From positions 692,501 to 756,500 of the forward strand of contig JBAMJR010000083.1 of assembly GCA_038501785.1 (NCBI GenBank): a stretch of DNA of 64,000 bases. The letters run 5' to 3'. The notes under the pieces are model-generated. The model made no database searches, was not told where the DNA came from, and saw nothing but the letters and a program-made list of their open reading frames with translations. Positions 21,006 to 31,198 of this stretch are shown here, in pieces (position 1 is the first letter of the stretch; the number at the start of each line of letters is the position of its first letter). Made by a program: the position numbers and the translations under genes. This DNA comes from Myoxocephalus aenaeus. Taxonomy: Eukaryota > Chordata > Actinopteri > Perciformes > Cottidae.

Positions 21006-24000
21006 CACCGATGCAGAGCAGCAGCAGCAGCGCTGCCAGGCCCGGCAGGATGACGGAGAACTCTCGAGGGAGGAAGTACTGGTGCACGGCGTGGTCATCG
21101 GACACGAAGGGCTGAAGAACCAGAGAGCACAACAACCTTCATCTTCTTTGTGGACAGAAGATATCCCTGCAGTTTAATGATTTAGACAGAACACTGCATG
21201 CAAGGCAGCAGGGGATGTAACACACTGTAAAGCCTTCAGGGACTAGAACAGGACCCACCAGCACGATGACCCACACCGAGTAGTACGAGAACAGCAGGAG
21301 GCTGAAGCCCACCAGACTCATGCCCACCGCTTGGTCCACTCCTGTCGCCTGAAAGGTAAGATCACACTGATAAAGATCACACTGATGTCATGAAGATCAC
21401 ACTGATGTCATGAAGATCACACTGATGTCATGAAGATAAGATCACACTGATGTCATGAAGATAAGATCACACTGATGTCATGAAGATCACACTGATGTCA
21501 TGAAGATAAGATCACACTGATGTCATAAAGATAAGATCACACGGATGTCATGAAGATAAGATCACACTGATGTCATGAAGATAAGATCACACGGATGTCA
21601 TGAAGATAAGATCACACTGATGTCATGAAGATAAGATCACACTGATGTCATGAAGGTAAGATCACACTGATGTCATGAAGGTAAGATCACACTGATGTCA
21701 TGAAGATAAGATCACACGGATGTCATGAAGATAAGATCACACTGATGTCATGAAGATCACACTGATGTCATGAAGATAAGATCACACTGGTGTCATGAAG
21801 ATCACACTGATGTCATGAAGATAAGATCACACTGGTGTCATGAAGATAAGATCACACGGATGTCATGAAGATAAGATCACACTGATGTCATGAAGATAAG
21901 ATCACACTGATGTCCTGAAGATCACACTGATGTCATGAAGATAAGATCACACTGATGTCCTGAAGATCACACTGATGTCATGAAGATAAGATCACACTGA
22001 TGTCATGAAGATCACACTGATGTCATGAAGATAAGATCACACTGATGTCATAAAGATAAGATCACACTGATGTCATGAAGGTAAGATCACACTGATGTCA
22101 TGAAGGTAAGATCACACTGATGTCATGAAGATAAGATCACACTGATGTCATGAAGGTAAGATCACACTGATGTCATGAAGGTAAGATCACACTGGTGTCA
22201 TGAAGATAAGATCACACTGATGTCATGAAGGTAAGATCACACTGATGTCATGAAGGTAAGATCACACTGATGTCATGAAGGTAAGATCACACTGATGTCA
22301 TGAAGATAAGATCACACTGGTGTCATGAAGATAAGATCACACTGATGTCATGAAGGTAAGATCACACTGATGTCATGAAGGTAAGATCACACTGATGTCA
22401 TGAAGATAAGATCACACTGATGTCATGAAGGTAAGATCACACTGATAAAGATCACACTGATGTCATGAAGGTAAGATCACACTGATGTCATGAAGATAAG
22501 ATCACACTGATAAAGATCACACTGATGTCATGAAGGTAAGATCACACTGATGTCATGAAGATAAGATCACACTGATAAAGATCACACTGATGTCATGAAG
22601 GTAAGATCACACTGATGTCATGAAGATAAGATCACACTGATGTCATGAAGGTAAGATCACACTGGTGTCATGAAGGTAAGATCACACTGATGTCATGAAG
22701 ATCACACTGATGTCATGAAGATAAGATCACACTGATGTCATGAAGGTAAGATCACACTGATGTCATGAAGGTAAGATCACACTGATGTCATAAAGATAAG
22801 ATCACACTGATGTCATGAAGATAAGATCACACTGATGTCATGAAGGTAAGATCACACTGATGTCATGAAGGTAAGATCACACTGATGTCATGAAGATAAG
22901 ATCACACTGATGTCATGAAGGTAAGATCACACTGATAAAGATCACACTGATGTCATGAAGGTAAGATCACACTGATGTCATGAAGATAAGATCACACTGA
23001 TAAAGATCACACTGATGTCATGAAGGTAAGATCACACTGATGTCATGAAGATAAGATCACACTGATAAAGATCACACTGATGTCATGAAGGTAAGATCAC
23101 ACTGATGTCATGAAGATAAGATCCCACTGATGTCATGAAGATAAGATCACACTGATGTCATGAAGATAAGATCACACTGATAAAGATCACACTGATGTCA
23201 TGAAGATAAGATCACACTGATAAAGATCACACGGGTGTCATGAAGGTAAGATCACACTGATGTCATGAAGATAAGATCACACTGATGTCATGAAGATAAG
23301 ATCACACTGATGTCATGAAGATAAGATCACACTGGTGTCATGAAGATAAGATCACACGGATGTCATGAAGATAAGATCACACTGATGTCATGAAGATAAG
23401 ATCACACTGATGTCATGAAGATCACACTGATGTCATGAAGATAAGATCACACTGATGTCATGAAGATCACACTGATGTCATGAAGATAAGATCACACTGA
23501 TGTCATGAAGATCACACTGATGTCATGAAGATAAGATCACACTGATGTCATGAAGATCACACTGATGTCATGAAGATCACACTGATGTCATGAAGGTAAG
23601 ATCACACTGATGTCATGAAGGTAAGATCACACTGATGTCATGAAGGTAAGATCACACTGATGTCATGAAGATAAGATCACACTGATGTCATGAAGGTAAG
23701 ATCACACTGATGTCATGAAGATAAGATCACACTGGTGTCATGAAGATAAGATCACACTGATGTCATGAAGGTAAGATCACACTGATGTCATGAAGGTAAG
23801 ATCACACTGATGTCATGAAGGTAAGATCACACTGATGTCATGAAGGTAAGATCACACTGATAAAGATCACACTGATGTCATGAAGGTAAGATCACACTGA
23901 TGTCATGAAGATCACACTGATGTCATGAAGATCACACTGATGTCATGAAGGTAAGATCACACTGATGTCATGAAGGTAAGATCACACTGATGTCATGAAG

Positions 24001-27000
24001 GTAAGATCACACTGATGTCATGAAGATAAGATCACACTGATGTCATGAAGGTAAGATCACACTGATGTCATGAAGGTAAGATCACACTGATGTCATGAAG
24101 ATAAGATCACACTGATGTCATGAAGGTAAGATCACACTGATGTCATGAAGATAAGATCACACTGGTGTCATGAAGATAAGATCACACTGATGTCATGAAG
24201 GTAAGATCACACTGATGTCATGAAGGTAAGATCACACTGATAAAGATCACACTGATGTCATGAAGGTAAGATCACACTGATGTCATGAAGATAAGATCAC
24301 ACTGATGTCATGAAGGTAAGATCACACTGATGTCATGAAGGTAAGATCACACTGATGTCATGAAGGTAAGATCACACTGATGTCATGAAGATAAGATCAC
24401 ACTGGTGTCATGAAGATAAGATCACACTGATGTCATGAAGGTAAGATCACACTGATGTCATGAAGGTAAGATCACACTGATGTCATGAAGATAAGATCAC
24501 ACTGATGTCATGAAGGTAAGATCACACTGATAAAGATCACACTGATGTCATGAAGGTAAGATCACACTGATGTCATGAAGATAAGATCACACTGATAAAG
24601 ATCACACTGATGTCATGAAGGTAAGATCACACTGATGTCATGAAGATAAGATCACACTGATAAAGATCACACTGATGTCATGAAGGTAAGATCACACTGA
24701 TGTCATGAAGATAAGATCACACTGATGTCATGAAGATAAGATCACACTGATGTCATGAAGATAAGATCACACTGATAAAGATCACACTGATGTCATGAAG
24801 ATAAGATCACACTGATAAAGATCACACGGGTGTCATGAAGGTAAGATCACACTGATGTCATGAAGATAAGATCACACTGATGTCATGAAGATAAGATCAC
24901 ACTGGTGTCATGAAGATAAGATCACACGGATGTCATGAAGATAAGATCACACTGATGTCATGAAGATAAGATCACACTGATGTCATGAAGATAAGATCAC
25001 ACTGATGTCATGAAGATCACACTGATGTCATGAAGATAAGATCACACTGATGTCATGAAGATCACACTGATGTCATGAAGATAAGATCACACTGATGTCA
25101 TGAAGATCACACTGATGTCATGAAGATAAGATCACACTGATGTCATGAAGATCACACTGATGTCATGAAGATCACACTGATGTCATGAAGGTAAGATCAC
25201 ACTGATGTCATGAAGATAAGATCACACTGATGTCATGAAGGTAAGATCACACTGATGTCATGAAGATAAGATCACACTGGTGTCATGAAGATAAGATCAC
25301 ACTGATGTCATGAAGGTAAGATCACACTGATGTCATGAAGGTAAGATCACACTGATGTCATGAAGGTAAGATCACACTGATAAAGATCACACTGATGTCA
25401 TGAAGGTAAGATCACACTGATGTCATGAAGATCACACTGATGTCATGAAGATCACACTGATGTCATGAAGGTAAGATCACACTGATGTCATGAAGGTAAG
25501 ATCACACTGATGTCATGAAGGTAAGATCACACTGATGTCATGAAGGTAAGATCACACTGATGTCATGAAGATAAGATCACACTGATGTCATGAAGGTAAG
25601 ATCACACTGATGTCATGAAGATAAGATCACACTGATGTCATGAAGGTAAGATCACACTGATGTCATGAAGATAAGATCACACTGGTGTCATGAAGATAAG
25701 ATCACACTGATGTCATGAAGGTAAGATCACACTGATGTCATGAAGGTAAGATCACACTGATAAAGATCACACTGATGTCATGAAGGTAAGATCACACTGA
25801 TGTCATGAAGATAAGATCACACTGATAAAGATCACACTGATGCCATGAAGGTAAGATCACACTGATGTCATGAAGATAAGATCACACTGATAAAGATCAC
25901 ACTGATGTCATGAAGGTAAGATCACACTGATGTCATGAAGATAAGATCACACTGGTGTCATGAAGGTAAGATCACACTGGTGTCATGAAGGTAAGATCAC
26001 ACTGATGTCATGAAGATCACACTGATGTCATGAAGATAAGATCACACTGATGTCATGAAGGTAAGATCACACTGATGTCATGAAGATAAGATCACACTGA
26101 TGTCATGAAGATAAGATCACACTGATGTCATGAAGGTAAGATCACACTGATGTCATGAAGGTAAGATCACACTGATGTCATGAAGGTAAGATCACACTGA
26201 TAAAGATCACACTGATGTCATGAAGATAAGATCACACTGATAAAGATCACACTGATGTCATGAAGGTAAGATCACACTGATGTCATGAAGATAAGATCAC
26301 ACTGATAAAGATCACACTGATGTCATGAAGGTAAGATCACACTGATGTCATGAAGGTAAGATCACACTGATGTCATGAAGATAAGATCACACTGATGTCA
26401 TGAAGATAAGATCACACTGGTGTCATGAAGGTAAGATCACACTGATGTCATGAAGATCACACTGATGTCATGAAGATAAGATCACACTGATGTCATGAAG
26501 GTAAGATCACACTGATGTCATGAAGATAAGATCACACTGATGTCATAAAGATAAGATCACACTGATGTCATGAAGGTAAGATCACACTGATGTCATGAAG
26601 GTAAGATCACACTGATGTCATGAAGATAAGATCACACTGATGTCACAGCTCTCATGACCAAACCAGGGCAACATGTGACGCATCCCAGAGGAACTGATTA
26701 AACATCTTTTATTTCAACGTGTCACTCAACAACCCCGATGACATCATCAGGGTTGTTTGTAAGCTAACCATTATTTTAGGGCTGCAACTAACGATTATTT
26801 TAATAATCGATTAATCGGTTGATAATTTTTCCGATTAATCGATGAATCGGATGCTAAAAAATAATAATCTAAAAAGCATTAATTTCCAACCCTTTATTCC
26901 CAAACAGAAGTGACAGTGCAAAACCTCTTCAGAAAGCACAAACAGGTTGCTGCTTGAACATCTCTGAGCTGTTCATTAAAAAAATAAAATAAAAATGAAC

Positions 27001-29132
27001 TAACACTAAAAACATACACATGTATGCTTTACATCTGCTAAATGTGAGCCATGTTTACTGTAATGATCTCCTTGGAGCAGAGGCTGCTTTACATGCCCTG
27101 CTTTATCAATATGTATGAAACACTGGACAGAGGAAGCTGTACTGCTGCATATAGACCAGGGTGTCAAACATACGGCCCGCCAGGGGGTCCAGTCCGGCCC
27201 GCGGGATAATTGTTAAAATTTGAAAGAAAAAAATAAATTATTGAAAAAATAAATTATAAAAAAATAAAAATAATAATACCTCAGTCAAGATTCGAACCAC
27301 TGATCCTCTGATTATAAGACGTGCATGGTAACCATCGAGCCACAGAGGCAATTGATCACAGCTTTGACTTTACTGAAGATATTGCCCAACTGCGAGGGAA
27401 TCTGCAGAGGAGAGCCCAGGCAGGTAAACAGAGGGCTGATGTCTGAATTGTTGGTGTTTGTGTTTCTAGTTTAATGAAGAAAGACCTTAAAATAGAGTTT
27501 ATCATCCAAAAACCTCCAACAATGATTTAAACAGAGAGAAATATTGTCATTATGTATGCGTTATTATGCTGTGATTTTACTGGTACGGCCCACTTGAGGT
27601 CAAAATGGGCAGCATGAAGCCCCTTCACTAAAATGAGTTTGACACACACTGATATAGAGCGTCCTCTTCCTTAAACTATTTCATTCTAGTTCTCTTATGA
27701 CCACGACGTCACGTTGTTGGCTAAGCCCAACGACGTGATTTGATTCATTCTACTTTGAGTAAATAAAAACGTTTATCCAGATCCTCCGGTGTTCCGGTTT
27801 AACGTTAACGAGTGACTGGTGAACTGAACCAGACCGGGGGTTACGGCATGTTTCATCACGTTACGGTTTTTACAAGCAAGACTGAACTGTAACGGAACAT
27901 AAAGTAACTTTAACGACAATACACAACCCAAACACGTTAGCTAACGTGATAGCAAGCCGACTAGCTTCCATTAAAAACAAGTTGGAGGGAAATGAAGACG
28001 CTGGAGACATCTTAACGCTGATTGGCCAAGACTCGACACATCAAAGATGTTCTATCTTTGTGAAGATGACGACCTCGCCTTTTCTCGTGTCTCACTCCAA
28101 TCTCAGAAATGCTGCCGGCCAGTTGATCCGCTCTTTTTTTTTTCCTCCGCTACTTATTGCCTGTTGTAATAATCGCGCGACACAACAAATCGATAATGAA
28201 ATTCGTTGGCAACACTTTTGATAATAGATTTTTATCGATTTTATCGATTCGTTGTTACAGCCCTACATTATTTTCATTATCGATTAATCTTCCAATTATC
28301 TTCAAGACCATCGTCTTCTAAAGGTCAGGATAGTGACGTCCATCAACGTGCAGATGACTGGTCTTCAGTCCGAAACCCCAAATATAGTTATTTAATGAGA
28401 AAAGCAGGAAATCATTCTCTGACATCTTTGCATGAAAAATTACTTTAACAGAGAATCAATTATAAAGAAATTGTTGCAGATCATTTTTGTATCCATCGAC
28501 TAATCAATTAGCTGACTAATTGATGCAGCTCTCATGGTTCTCAGACTTCATGACGTCACACAGGACTTACTAGTGGTACTTAGTAAGCGGTCCTTTAACT
28601 GAACCGGTTCTCCTATGAACAAGCCTTAGGGATTAAAGCTGAGAACAGCTCTGAGAGAAAGGTACGAGGCCGATGGATGAAAACACACCAACATTCAAAC
28701 TGTTGCATGAAGGAACAGAGGAACATCTGGGGAACCTGTTGAGAGGAGTCTTCAGCAGCTGTACGGCTGGTGTACCGCGCATGCGCATGCAGTATTACAT
28801 TGGCTAAAACGTCACGTTAATAACAATGGCGTTAATAACAATGGCGTCAATGGCGACGATAACGTCAGTTCCGTATACGCCATTGTTATTAACGTGAGCT
28901 TATTAACGTGAGCTTTAATTAATAAGCAATTATTGTAATTCATTTAAGTAAGCTTGGTAGCTAACGTGAAGCGCTAACGTTATGTCTCACAGTCCCGACC
29001 GGGAAGCTAAGCTACCGCTAGCTAACTGCGCGCGGGCTGCGGAGCTTCTTCGTGTATTTGTCCACGAGCTCTCGCGCCCAGGAGCCGCCGTACGCGCGAG
29101 TTTAAGCCGGAGCAGCGCGAGCCTCTTACCAT
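20809..29132 (-). CDS. dpm2: Dolichol-phosphate mannosyltransferase subunit 2 (regulatory)
   Basis: Small ER membrane subunit that stabilises the DPM1-DPM3 dolichol-phosphate-mannose synthase and is also associated with GPI-GlcNAc transferase (family knowledge). CDS exons on the minus strand are 29132-29130 (only the ATG), 21348-21259, 21111-21009 and 20864-20809: 252 nt, 83 aa plus stop, against 84 in human. Reading: MATGVDQAVGMSLVG, first membrane segment about residues 9-31 (SLLLFSYYSVWVIVL), luminal PFVSDDHAVHQYFLPREFSV, second membrane segment about 52-73 (LPGLAALLLLLCIG), then a basic tail WKNRQPKKVD. All phases join and all introns are GT-AG. Intron 1 is 7.8 kb and holds a 5.3-kb array and nested hATs. 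Confidence 0.95.
20936..21003. repeat. (GT)n microsatellite at the dpm2 exon 3 donor
   Basis: In sense orientation the intron reads GTGAGC-(AC)n, so the tract starts about six bases inside intron 3. It makes up nearly half of this 144-bp intron. Confidence 0.95.
21009..21111 (-). CDS. dpm2: dpm2 exon 3
   Basis: 103 nt, acceptor GTTCTTCAG and donor ATCG|GTGAGCACAC. Encodes PFVSDDHAVHQYFLPREFSV and the second membrane helix. Confidence 0.93.
21259..21348 (-). CDS. dpm2: dpm2 exon 2
   Basis: 90 nt, 30 codons, acceptor CTTACCTTTCAG and donor CTG|GTGGGTCC, phase 0 both ends. The acceptor tract is continuous with the adjacent minisatellite. Confidence 0.92.
21357..26645. repeat. Giant 25/20-bp minisatellite in dpm2 intron 1
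   Basis: About 5.3 kb of tandem units with core ATCACACTGATGTCATGAAG. Long 25-bp units carry GATAAG or GGTAAG before the core; short 20-bp units lack it. Variants include CACGGATG, CACTGGTG and ATAAAG junctions. A rare variant, ATAAAGATCACACGGGTGTC, occurs at about 23220 and again at about 24815 with nearly identical downstream unit order, showing a segmental duplication of about 1.6 kb within the array. The left edge touches the dpm2 exon 2 acceptor. Confidence 0.97.
27157..27651. mobile_element. Nested 495-bp non-autonomous hAT element
   Basis: Ends CAGGGTGTCAAACAT and ATGAGTTTGACACACACTG are imperfect inverted repeats, with subterminal GGCCCGC and GGCCCAC. Flanks ATATAGAC and ATATAGAG match at 7 of 8 bases. 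It contains a tRNA-like block (27279-27350). Confidence 0.75.
27279..27350 (-). other. tRNA-like sequence (tRNA-derived block or pseudogene)
   Basis: On the minus strand a 72-nt block starts TGCCTCTGTGGCTCGATGG (box-A-like), has TCTTATAATC in the anticodon-loop position and GTGGTTCGAATCTTG (box-B-like), and ends GACTGAGG, pairing with its start. D and T stems pair poorly, so it is not a functional tRNA gene. Confidence 0.5.
28541..29129. other. dpm2 intron 1, 5' end
   Basis: CpG content rises toward 29129. A palindromic patch at 28813-28915 repeats ACGTTAATAACAATGGCGT and its complement. No other gene seen. Confidence 0.5.
29130..29132 (-). CDS. dpm2: dpm2 exon 1 coding part: start codon at the exon end
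   Basis: On the minus strand GCGAACAGAATG|GTAAGAGG: the ATG is the last three bases of exon 1, spliced to exon 2, which begins GCGACAGGAGTG (Ala-Thr-Gly). This gives the M-ATG-x-DQ start of vertebrate DPM2. The exon's 5'UTR runs toward about 29250. Confidence 0.82.
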
Positions 29133-29260
29133 TCTGTTCGCCGACGCTTCCTGCTGCTCTTCTTCCTGCTGAACAATGCGGGTGACAGGATGCAGTGAGT
29201 CTCTGCTGCCGCCTACCGGCCGAGCTGCGAAACACACGTTATCAAGAGAATGCAGCCACT
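29133..29260 (-). promoter_or_regulatory. dpm2: dpm2 5'UTR and probable promoter
   Basis: CpG-rich DNA upstream of the start codon on the minus strand, including a purine-rich leader GAGGAAGAAGAGCAGCAGGA-like run and CGGCCGGTAGGCGGCAG. No TATA box. Placement is inferred from the start-codon exon. Confidence 0.45.
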
Positions 29261-29657
29261 GCGACCTCGCGTACAGTATAGGCCCATTAATGGATTTAAA
29301 ATCTTGTTTTCCTGTTACATATAGACTCTGCATGATTCATTCATGACTTTAATCTGATATTTTAGGTTTTGTATTCAGTTATCATAATAAAGTACAAACT
29401 GCATCAGTTACAGCTAATAAGATTCAAGATATTGTTATTGTCATAAGCACAGTTACTCTGTACAATGAAAAGCGTATTGTGCTGGGTCCTCCTAACACAC
29501 AGAATTACAATAAACTTAAGGTAAAAAATAAAATTTAAATAAGGCACAAAATATAGTAACAGTATTGCACAAAAATAAGGCACAAAAATGTGATGACAGT
29601 ATTTCACAATCAGTGTATAGAGTGCACTATGCATTGCTACAAATATACAAGTACAAG

Positions 29658-31015
29658 CAGGGGCGTCGTTAGGCCTGTTTTAGGGGGGCTGAAGCCCCCC
29701 TAAAATGTTCTTCAGCCCCCCCAAATAATTTGGCTTGAAAAAAAAATAAAATAATAATAATAATATTTTGGTGATGTCATTAAATGAAACTATTGAATGG
29801 TATATTAGACACTGAACTAGTTCATCTTTATCTCAGTGATAGTGTCCAAATGAGCGTAAAATATCACTGGTTTGTAAAAACTACCCAGACAACAAAATAG
29901 ATGTAAATGTTGATAAAAAATCTTATTCCCTTCTGCTCAAAATAAAACAAGTAAACGACTCAAAAGTTGACCCTGCCAGGTCCATTCTCCATCCATTGGA
30001 TTTGGGAGTGACGCGGATATGAAAGCTAGTTTATCCGTCTTTCCTTTACAAGCAGGAAAAGTATTTCTCTCTCGTTATTTGAGAAAAGTTCATATTTGTG
30101 TTCACTACGACCCTGAAATTCTGTCTCTTCTGTTATCATATACTAATGAATGCAAGCAAAACTACAGAGCAAAATCACACTCTTTCTGATTGAACCAATC
30201 TATGAACTGTCGGAAACAATGGACATGTAGGCCCAATCCCAATCTCCACCCTAAACCCTCAAGCCCTGAACCCTCAGGCACTCACTGACGTCAGCTGCTA
30301 AATGTCTGAGTGTGAGAGGCTGTGAGGGCTTGATGGTGTGAATATGAATGGGACAACACTTTGCTGCAACATCACATGACCACATACACAAATATTGTGT
30401 ACAATTGTGTATTTATTTTATACTTTTTATTCACTGATTTGAACGTCAACCTCACGACATAAGTCATTTTAAATGATCTATTTACTCGTTTTGTCAAAAC
30501 GAAATGTTTGATGAATGTAAAAAAAATATTTATATATTTTCTGCTTGCTTTCCTCTGATTTCATGTGTTTTTATGTTCCATCTTTAATCCGTAATGTTGT
30601 AGTGTAAATGTATTTTATCGGGCTGAACGCCCACGTGTCTCTTTGTTTACCTTTTTTTACGTCTTCATGCTTCCTTGGGAACTGCGTGTTTAACGTCACA
30701 TTGCTATGAACTGTGGGTAATTCCCTTAGGCAAAGTCAGCATCTAATGCTGACTTACGGAAAGGGATCATAAAGGGCTCAAAATGTCTGAGAGACTCGAG
30801 CACTCTACGATGTGACAATGGGACAGAACTAAACCCTCACGGACTTCACGGGAGCGCGCCTCAAAGTCCGTGAGTCCGTAAGGGTGGAGACTGGGACTGA
30901 CCCGTAATGTAATGTAATATCCGCAGCCCCAAATGGACCCCAAAAAGAAGCCCCACACATGCCAGTTCTCTAGGGGCTAAGCCCCCCCTTTCTTTGAATC
31001 CTAGAAACGTCCCTG
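29658..31015. mobile_element. 1.36-kb non-autonomous hAT, exact 8-bp target duplication
   Basis: Ends CAGGGGCGTCGTTAGG and CCTAGAAACGTCCCTG are inverted repeats, with a subterminal palindrome GGGGGGCTGAAGCCCCCC. AGTACAAG flanks both sides (29650-29657 and 31016-31023). Inside the LINE 3'UTR. No transposase motif. Confidence 0.85.
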
Positions 31016-31198
31016 AGTACAAGTATGGTCGTGATATGAAGTCACAGCAGCAGCCGTTCAGAGTTCAGTGTGTGTGTGTGTGTGTGTGTGTGTTCACCAT
31101 CCTCATGGCCTGCGGGTAGAAACTGTTCGTCAGTCTTGTGGTTCTGGACTTGTGACTCCTGTAACATCTGCCTGATGGCAGGAGCGAGAAGAGTCTGT

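Larger units (their letters stand above)
26777..28265. mobile_element. hAT-type element with exact 8-bp target duplication
   Basis: Ends TAGGGCTGCAACTAACG and CGTTGTTACAGCCCTA are imperfect terminal inverted repeats. CATTATTT flanks both sides (26769-26776 and 28266-28273). The interior has only degraded frames, e.g. 27946-28220, with no hAT catalytic motifs, so it is non-autonomous. A second hAT (27157-27651) is nested within it. Confidence 0.8.
26747..28540. mobile_element. Older hAT/Zaphod-like element, host of the nest (tentative)
   Basis: 28266-28540 matches the interior and right end of a widespread CGATTAATC-rich hAT-type element (TTCATTATCGATTAATC, CGACTAATCAATTAG, ending AATTGATGCAGCTCT). 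The left end is probably at 26747-26776 (AGGGTTGTTTGTAAGCTAAC). It was split by the 26777-28265 insertion. The left boundary is approximate and diverged. Confidence 0.45.

Noticed and set aside
27279..27350. Functional tRNA gene
   Set aside because: Box A and box B are present but D and T stems do not pair properly; kept only as a tRNA-like block.
27946..28448. Two plus-strand frames of 91 and 80 codons
   Set aside because: Located within hAT element interiors; no transposase motif could be recognised.
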